The position numbers were made by a program, and so were the translations under genes. Below are positions 57,857 to 64,000 of a stretch of 64,000 nucleotides of DNA, piece after piece. The notes beneath the pieces are model-generated. The model was not told the origin of the DNA and searched no databases. It saw only the letters and a list, made by a program, of their open reading frames with translations. Position 1 is the first letter of the stretch; every line of letters starts with the position of its first letter. Source of the stretch: Doryteuthis pealeii (lineage: Eukaryota > Mollusca > Cephalopoda > Myopsida > Loliginidae); assembly GCA_023376005.1 (NCBI GenBank), contig CM042138.1, positions 91,667,776-91,731,775 of the forward strand, in the 5' to 3' direction.

Positions 57857-58442
57857 TCTATTAATAATGGAGATTCTGACTCAATTGTTCTGTAACCAAA
57901 ACTACGTGACTCTTTGTCCCATTACCCAAAATCTTCAATACATAGAATAAAGAACACACTTGTATTATATACATTCAAAATTTGAGTATACCGCCTTAAA
58001 CGTTTTTTTAATAAGTTTTAATACATGCCTGGTATTATATATCTGTATATAGTTTGTTTTATTTTAATATATATTTAAAATTATCTAACGGATAGTTTTA
58101 CGTGAAAATTATTTACAAACAAGAAATAGTCATTTTTTGAGTATCAAGAGGTTAACGAAAATGTTTACAAATAAATAAATATCAACGATTTTGTGAAAAG
58201 TTTATGTGTAAAATATTCAGAATAATTATTTAATTGATAATTAATAGCTGCACATACCATTTTATTTCAGGGGGACAGAAGTAAGTTTCCATTTCAAATT
58301 GTTTTATTGTTTATGAATTTGATTTTACATACTTATGATACAAACCCTTTTACATTGAACTTTTAACTCCCATTACCTCAGACAGTATCTTTTAAAAATG
58401 TATATTTACACCGCAGGGAAGTTTTTTTTTTTTATTTGCTAG
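57857..58442 (+). mobile_element. Non-autonomous Helitron, subfamily 3
   Basis: It starts TCTATTAATAATGGAGATTC after an A and ends TTTATTTGCTAG followed by T. A weak GC-rich hairpin region (accgcagggaag) precedes a T-run. Minus-strand copy at 25022-25595. No coding capacity. Confidence 0.8.
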
Positions 58443-58719
58443 TATAATTAATGTATGAGGGCGAGATGCAATTTTAGTTCATATTACTTTAAAGAAATGG
58501 GTTTTGTGGTTATACTCACCCTTCCCGAAAGTGCCTCGTTTTCGATATACCCCAACCCTAGAATAAGAGAAAAAAACCTTTTTTTAAAAATGAAACATTG
58601 GCTTTTGAAGTATCAGTCAATAAGAGATATTATAAACAGAATTTTAATATATATGTCCCGAAGCCAATAGGCCATTGTGTAACCTTTGCGGGCCTGATTA
58701 AAAAACAAAAATAATAAAC

Positions 58720-59170
58720 TTATTGGTACATCTCTATATGTGACGAGGCGGGATCTATTTGGAGTGTGTGCATTGTGAGGATTAATAAGAATTGTTGGCG
58801 TTTTTTTGGATATAAGGCGCGGGGTAAATGGTTACTGCTAAATATAGACTCGCTGACTACCATGTGACCAGGAAGGCAACCTCTTATCCAATCACTGGCA
58901 GTGCTGCTGCTGCTGTTGTTGTATTTATACTGGCCTGATTCTAATCTTAGCTCACTGACACTTGGATCTTCTTGGACGTCGGACCTAAAGGACACTATAC
59001 CACAGGACTTATTGACTTACTTATTTACTTTAGGTTCTTTTACAACTGGCCAAGGATGGCGGCCAGATACTTAACAGGTTATGGCCCAGCACGCTTCACT
59101 GCGTGGAAGAATAACAAGAATAAACTTAAAACAAATAAAAAAAAATAAAACAAATGTAAAACAATATTAA
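58720..59170 (+). promoter_or_regulatory. Possible LTR/promoter-like segment
   Basis: A CCAAT box (58887-58892), a GCTGCTGCTGCTG run, a TATTTATA-type box (58922-58930) and later AATAAA (near 59118) follow in promoter-to-polyA order. No terminal repeats or target duplication were found, so the LTR reading is tentative. The antisense 91-codon frame has no domain. Confidence 0.25.
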
Positions 59171-60110
59171 ATTAAATATAGAATAAAATGAAGACACAAA
59201 AAGTAACAATCGCCCAGAAGACTTCAGACCGGAAGAGCCCTCTGAGCATGCGCACAAAAGCCCGAATGCTTGGCACCAAAAAGGTCTCTCAGCCCTTTTG
59301 ACTTCAAGATTTGTAAAGAAACACCTATTGACTTGCTCGCGAAATATTTCCCCTCAAAGAAATAGTGTGAATCAACTAATAAAAGTCTTACCCTAAAGTC
59401 ATCCTCTTTGTTGCTTCGCTTCTTTTCCTAAATTCCCTTTCAACTTACCCGCCCACAAGAAGGAAGAACCAACTATATTGGGGATAGGACACAAATACAA
59501 ACGAACCAAACCACTCCCCCATAGTATGCACGATCATTACTTTCACGTGGCGTCTAATGGAAGGAGTAGGTAGTTTCTATACTTATACTATTCTGTTATC
59601 TAAGGATTGGATCTGGTTGGCTCTCTGCTATTCTGGATCGGGGTAGCTGGTCCTGTCTGTGTCCAATAGTCTGGATCAGTTATTGGGCTGACAATTTACT
59701 GTTTTTTGTGTCTAGAAATTACATGGCAGCTTCTTGGTATGTACTTGTATTGGGCCGTTGATAGTTCTTAATAACAAACACAAAACGTTCTTGTTTTTTT
59801 ATGAGAGCTCATACATTTTATTTTACCCCTACATAAAAATTCCTTGGAGAATAGACACTCACCTTGCGTCTGTTCTATTCAAACACTCAGGCTAGACTGG
59901 CCAAACTTTTCATTCTATATTTCCCTTGTCCCTGTTGACACTCTTCGACCAATCAGAAATAAAACAGGACAGTCATTCACACGTCACCCTTAATTCTTGT
60001 TAATTTCCAATATTACATGACAAATAACTAAAATCTTTGGTTTTCCTCGTCTCATTATTTTACACTTGTAGTATTGAAATTGGAAATTTGATTTTCTTTT
60101 ATTCACAAGC
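59171..60110. other. Non-coding stretch, possible LTR-like sequence
   Basis: On the minus strand 60016-59744 has TGTAATATTGG, a CTGATTGG (inverted CCAAT) box, a TATA-like AAATATAG and AATAAA, ending CCCAATACA. No matching target duplication was found. Confidence 0.3.
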
Positions 60111-60116
60111 ATTTTC

Positions 60117-60812
60117 TATTGGTTCACAGCCATTAAATTTGTCGCTAAATGCACAGAACCAAAATGGTTAAAACAATATTCTTTAGAAAAGTTCTCGGCA
60201 TCCTTCCGTCTGCTAGAAACTGCATCTACGTGAGTGACTGAACAGGCCAATTTTTGAATAGCAATCTCTGGTGCAGTTGCTGCAAACAAAAGTGATGCTT
60301 GCTGGAGTTTCTTTTGTCTCTCCCTCCTTCTAGCTCTATTGACCTTACGGTCGAGGGTCCAGTGAGCTTCTGCCGCTGGACCGGTAAAGTAAATCAATAG
60401 CGTCGATCCTAGGGTGCTTTACCCCCAGGCAATACCTGCCCCCTTGACTTAAAGGGGCAGGGCTGGGTTTATTGCCCAGCGCCTGAGGCGCCCCCCTTGA
60501 GGGGGAATGCCGAGGGATCGACGCAATTTTTGTTCTTTCCCACCCATGAGCTTCGGCTTGTGGGTAGGCCCACGTTAAAACGTGGCCTTGTGCCAAGTCC
60601 ATACAAATGCGGTATGAGGCAAATACCTTCCTTCTGGCTCTCTTTTCTGTAGCGGCTTTTTTCTTCTCTTTGTCACTCCTTTTCGCGCCCTGTTTGACAA
60701 GGAGGCACCAGGCCGCTCGGTTTTCTGCACCTTTTTACCGTATTTCAGTTACTTGATCATCTTTTGTCCATGGACCCTTTTTACGATCTATTGTTTTGTT
60801 TACTTTCCACCA
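60117..60812 (-). pseudogene. Broken protein relic split by a SINE
   Basis: Minus strand: one frame reads WWKVNKTIDRKKGPWTKDDQ, VTEIR, an in-frame TAA, KGAENRAAWCLLVKQGAKRS, DKEKKKAATEKRARR, then the SINE (60629-60338), then the same frame resumes RRERQKKLQQASLLFAATAP ... NLMAVNQ and stop at 60117-60119. AATAAA lies about 12 bp past the stop. Removing the SINE and one duplication copy restores a continuous frame across the junction (RARR on both sides), so the SINE entered coding sequence. I do not recognise the family; a transposon-encoded or retroposed protein is possible. The TAA may be a mutation or a missed intron. Confidence 0.55.
60338..60629 (+). mobile_element. tRNA-derived SINE family T3, with 12 bp target duplication
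   Basis: Bordered by ccttctagctct (60326-60337) and ccttctggctct (60630-60641). The GC-rich body shares with 61743-62008 'ccaggcaatacctgcccc', 'agggctgggttta', 'gacgcaatttttgttctttc' and 'cccacccatgagcttcggct'. The tRNA-like head is more decayed here. Confidence 0.85.
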
Positions 60813-60842
60813 GTTTTAATCCTTTTACATTTGTAACTAATT

Positions 60843-60975
60843 GTGTGTAGATGGAATGAGAAAGTTATCTTGAATTTCAATTTTCCCATGTGCATTGAAT
60901 GTTGAGGAAATTATTGTCATCTCACATCACCCTCTAAATAACATGCAATCCCACATGACGTATGACAACGGGAAT
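60843..60975 (+). repeat. Repeat G, copy 1
   Basis: It matches 62195-62310: 'gatggaatga', 'tgcattgaatgttgagg', 'attattgtcatctcacatca' and 'atgcaatcccacat'. The two copies bracket repeat F copy 2 and a Helitron. Confidence 0.65.
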
Positions 60976-61004
60976 TTACGACCTGTCGCCATATAGTTAG
61001 AGCA

Positions 61005-61283
61005 GAAAGGTCCTCTAATGTTTCTCACATAATTAATATATTAGCAGGCACAGTCTCTGGGATTATGGCGTATGGGAAAATGTACTCGGGAGATTCAGAA
61101 GAAGTAAAGTTATCAGACCAGAAAAAATCTCCAGCCAGACAGCTTTTAAAATAATATGTAGATTATATGGAGGAGTTGCAGAAAAAACAACAACTCTAAT
61201 ACAGCACAATGAATGTTTTCATTTTGCGAAAAAAAAAAGCCTGAAAAATTGACTATTGGCTAATAGAAAAATAATTATTTGTA
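61005..61283 (+). repeat. Dispersed repeat F, copy 2, interrupted by a Helitron
   Basis: It is homologous to 55320-55655 up to aataattatttgta, where the Helitron at 61284 begins. Confidence 0.75.
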
Positions 61284-62165
61284 CTAGCATATATATGCTA
61301 CCTGCAGGTGCAAGTATTTAAGTTTTAATGTAATAAAATATATTAAATTAGAAAGACTAATTAAAATAAATAAGAATGCAAATAAAGATTTGAAACAGAA
61401 GAGGGTATGATCAAAGAATAGAACAACTGAAAACTTAGTCTTACATCACTCCTGTCTTTCATTGCTAAATTTTCTTAATTCAACTATTTAATCAAATTAG
61501 GAAGTGAAAAATAAAATGACAGTTATTTCTTCTTGTTAATAGATTTATTTTAAGTTTATCTTCGAGATTTCTGTTCATATGTATTAAAATAAAACCAAAC
61601 TATTAGAAATCAATAATACCAAGCACATATTATTAACATCAAATTTAATATCTATATGCTAAGTAGCCTTCCCGTTCACACTGTAAACCTCTATCTTGTT
61701 GTATATGTAAATACAATTGCATGTTATTAGTATGTAGATAAGCCCGCCCCTCGTGGTGCAGTCCAGTGGCTTCGGCCCTGGATCTCTACAAGTTAACAGG
61801 TCGATCCCAGGGCTATCCCCCCAGGCAATACCTGCCCCTTGATTTAAAGGGACAGGGCTGGGTTTATGGCCCAGCGCCGAGGCCCCCTTGTGGTGGAATG
61901 CCGAAGGGATTGACGCAATTTTTGTTCTTTCCCACCCATGAGCTTCGGCTGAACGTTAAAACGAGGCCTTGTGCCCAGCCCATACAAGTCGGGTATGAGC
62001 CAAATACCTGTAGATAAGACCAACAGTATTAATGATGCAAAACAATTTTATTAAAATCAGTTTAAATAAAAAATAAAATCTTGGAGAATATGACGTACAT
62101 AACTAAGGAATTGTGACATGGCTAATGATATAGTTTCGTTTACAGACAGAAAAACACACAACAAA
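61284..62165 (-). mobile_element. Non-autonomous Helitron, subfamily 1, with nested SINE
   Basis: CTAG at 61284-61287, hairpin region tgctacctgcaggtgca, body as in the other copies, 5' end decayed after cagacagaaaaacacacaac. A T3 SINE interrupts it at 61743-62008. Confidence 0.8.
61743..62008 (+). mobile_element. tRNA-derived SINE family T3, best copy
   Basis: Bordered by tgtagataag (61733-61742 and 62009-62018). The head cccgcccctcgtggtgcagt has an A-box shape and caggtcgatcccaggg a B-box shape. High GC against its AT-rich host. Ends with a caaatacc tail. Confidence 0.9.
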
Positions 62166-62194
62166 AACGAAGGATGGATTATTTTGTATTGATG

Positions 62195-62310
62195 GAATGA
62201 TAAAATTATCCTGAAATTTAATGTACACTTCTGCATTGAGTGTTGAGGTAATTATTGTCATCTCCCATCACTTTTTAATTCATATGCAATCTCACATCAT
62301 GAAAGACAAA
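62195..62310 (+). repeat. Repeat G, copy 2
   Basis: See 60843-60975. Same orientation. Confidence 0.65.
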
Positions 62311-62463
62311 GGAATTTTCCCTTTTTTCTCCATGAAGTCATCTTCATAGGTTTCATCTAAATAGTACTTAACAAAAGGTTACTAATGCACAATAGTGCGC
62401 AAGAGATAATATTAGATTACGTATAAAAGCATTATATTTCACAGAAATATCCGAAACATTTGA

Positions 62464-62493
62464 CGCTAGGGTTAGCATTAGGGTTAGGGTTAG
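62464..62493. repeat. Short interstitial telomere-like run
   Basis: Contains 'gctagggttagcattagggt' and 'tagggttagggttagg': about four TTAGGG units, one altered. Too short for a chromosome end. Confidence 0.8.
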
Positions 62494-62844
62494 GAATTTC
62501 CAACATCTAATGCTATTTAAACGTAAAATGCAATTCTAATGATGTTTTCACTTGAACGTTATTGTGCATTGTACCGACAAAAGTTCCAGTTTCTTGATTC
62601 TTCACTGAATATCCTTTTGTCGTTCTTTGTTTGTAGCTGTCTTTCCTTTCAATTCTGTATTTCAAACCGTTTGTTGAGGGCTGCAAAAAACGTCTTTTAA
62701 CACTACACCGATTTTCATATTTAATCTTCCGCTTGGATTTCATTTAGGAATTCAAATTACAAGATTAACCCATAATTTCTTCCTCGATTTTGGGTTATTC
62801 CATACTATTCTTATGGGTGGATTGGAAAAACTTACATTAGCAAG

Positions 62845-63310
62845 ACGAGTAGATATACCAGTGTATGATAATTTAACTATTACAACGTTTGATATGTTTA
62901 CTTAAGAGCTATTGTGAAAAAGTTCAGTCTGTAAAAATATAATAATCTTGAATTAACTCTCTCTCAATCTTTTTTCTTTCTTTCCTTCTTTTCATCTTTT
63001 TACGTTCGATTGAAAAAGATTAGCCTTATCGCTTCCATGCGCTCACCACATCTCTCCACCTTTTCTACTCTTTCTTATATTTTATCTGTGTAGCATGTTC
63101 TTTTCTTCCCTTTATTAATAATCAAAACGGAAGAGTGGTGTGACTACACTTATAAGAAATAAGAATTCGGCGGATAAGTAACACCAAATTAACAGGATTT
63201 ACATTTTTATTTTATCTTGAACGATTTGGCCGGTCTCGTTTTTCACCCGAGGGTGTTGCAAGATGATAACGGTCGTACAAATAAGGAATACGAGTATTAA
63301 TATATAGATA
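62845..63310 (+). repeat. Dispersed repeat H, copy 2
   Basis: Matches 39895-40375 along ~465 bp with about 75-80% similarity by eye. It lacks the (ATA)n tail. Confidence 0.7.
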
Positions 63311-63953
63311 ATTTAATGTAGTTTTTAAAGCAAAATTTTAAGAAGACAGAATGTTCAGCTATGAAAGAAAAGTGTTTTATATCGTATTTATTCTTAATTC
63401 CTTAACTACTAAATACAAAAACGTACATGAATGTCCTCAACCAGGTCTAATTCCATTTTTCCAATAGAATTAATACGCAAGTCTTAGAATGTTTTAAAAG
63501 TCTTTATATTTCAAAGGATTATATTTTCACTCTTCTTATTCTTTGATTTCTTTTTTCCATTTATTTTATTTTTTCATTCATTTTGTAAATTTCAGCCTGT
63601 TGGGCTATAAAAAGATTCTTTATTCCGCAATGTTCATTTAATTTTTGAAACTAAGACATTTATACAAAAGTTTTTACTGTTCATCTATTTATGGTTTGAT
63701 TTCATTTTTAATGGCATATCAACCTTCAGGGGTTACTACAAAAGCCATCGTCATAAAAGCGTCGTGGTATTTTTTAACCCTTGTCCGGGGAAGAAGTTAT
63801 TAGCACAAAAGTGAACATAATAGTATTATATATATTGCACAGATTATAAATATTTGAGGAGAAATCCATTGCTTATTATGCTGGACTGCCATATCATAGT
63901 AAGCGAGTTCGAACTTCAGTTGCCCTATTGCGTTCAATTTTGGAATAATAACT
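63311..63953. other. AT-rich stretch with small retroposon fragments
   Basis: 'taatggcatatcaaccttca' at 63710 is a B tail fragment. 63898-63920 is a tRNA-like B-box fragment as at 55765. Nothing else recognised. Confidence 0.5.
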
Positions 63954-63996
<43 letters not shown>

Positions 63997-64000
63997 CTAT
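63954..64000. repeat. (TA)n microsatellite at window edge
   Basis: TA with slips, cut by the window end. Confidence 0.9.

Noticed and set aside
58720..58995. 91-codon antisense frame
   Set aside because: No recognised domain, and the opposite strand carries CCAAT, TATA and AATAAA signals that explain the region better.
60645..60812. MYB-type DNA-binding domain suggested by GPWTKDD
   Set aside because: Only one short phrase matches; the tryptophan spacing of a MYB repeat is not present and the frame has a stop.
62464..62493. Chromosome end
   Set aside because: Only about four TTAGGG units, and ordinary sequence continues on both sides.

Overview
This 64 kb window looks like intergenic or intronic DNA from a large, AT-rich, repeat-laden animal genome. 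The mix of tRNA-derived SINEs, a 5S-derived SINE, CR1-like and RTE-like LINE relics, Helitrons, mariner debris, long (TA)n tracts and hammerhead-type ribozyme motifs fits a lophotrochozoan, most likely a mollusc such as a cephalopod. That assignment is inference from repeat style, not from a diagnostic gene. I see no intact protein-coding gene, no functional tRNA or rRNA gene, and no prokaryotic-style feature. The long open frames are translations of (TA)n/(CA)n tracts, of tandem repeats, or of transposon debris.

Layout. 0-7.4 kb: (TA)n blocks, a ~160 bp tandem repeat, a LINE relic, and a run of long palindromes (870-1024, 5432-5830, 6482-6878, 7256-7378); two of these, and a separate site at 7.0 kb, carry hammerhead-like cores. 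7.6-18.1 kb: retroposon families here called B, T1 and T2, a palindrome at 10.25 kb, LINE ends, and two copies of a Helitron-like sequence (12.0 and 13.5 kb). 19.9-26.1 kb: an LTR-like unit with a heat-shock-element-like array, a LINE end, a Helitron, a clean solo LTR (24086-24565), and two more Helitrons. 27-31 kb: a CR1-like reverse transcriptase relic, Helitrons, a long-TIR element and a 5S-derived SINE pair. 32-46 kb: more B/T1/T2 copies, a tRNA-like/hammerhead repeat (34.4-34.7 kb), a 335 bp palindrome (35.1-35.43 kb), a local duplication, and two tandem arrays (42.9-43.5 and 43.8-44.1 kb). 47-62 kb: Helitrons, one carrying a nested insertion and another a nested SINE, an internally deleted mariner with a catalytic D-to-N change, and a broken protein relic split by a SINE. 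62-64 kb: a short interstitial telomere-like run and a second copy of a 40 kb repeat.

The strongest observations are (1) a family of short non-autonomous Helitrons with recognisable 5' TC and 3' hairpin plus CTAG ends, (2) at least seven hammerhead-ribozyme-like sequences, several in the two arms of long palindromes, two in a tRNA-like retroposon, and (3) nested insertions with clear target-site duplications that let relative ages be read. Everything was read by eye; boundaries are approximate unless a duplication or terminal motif fixes them.
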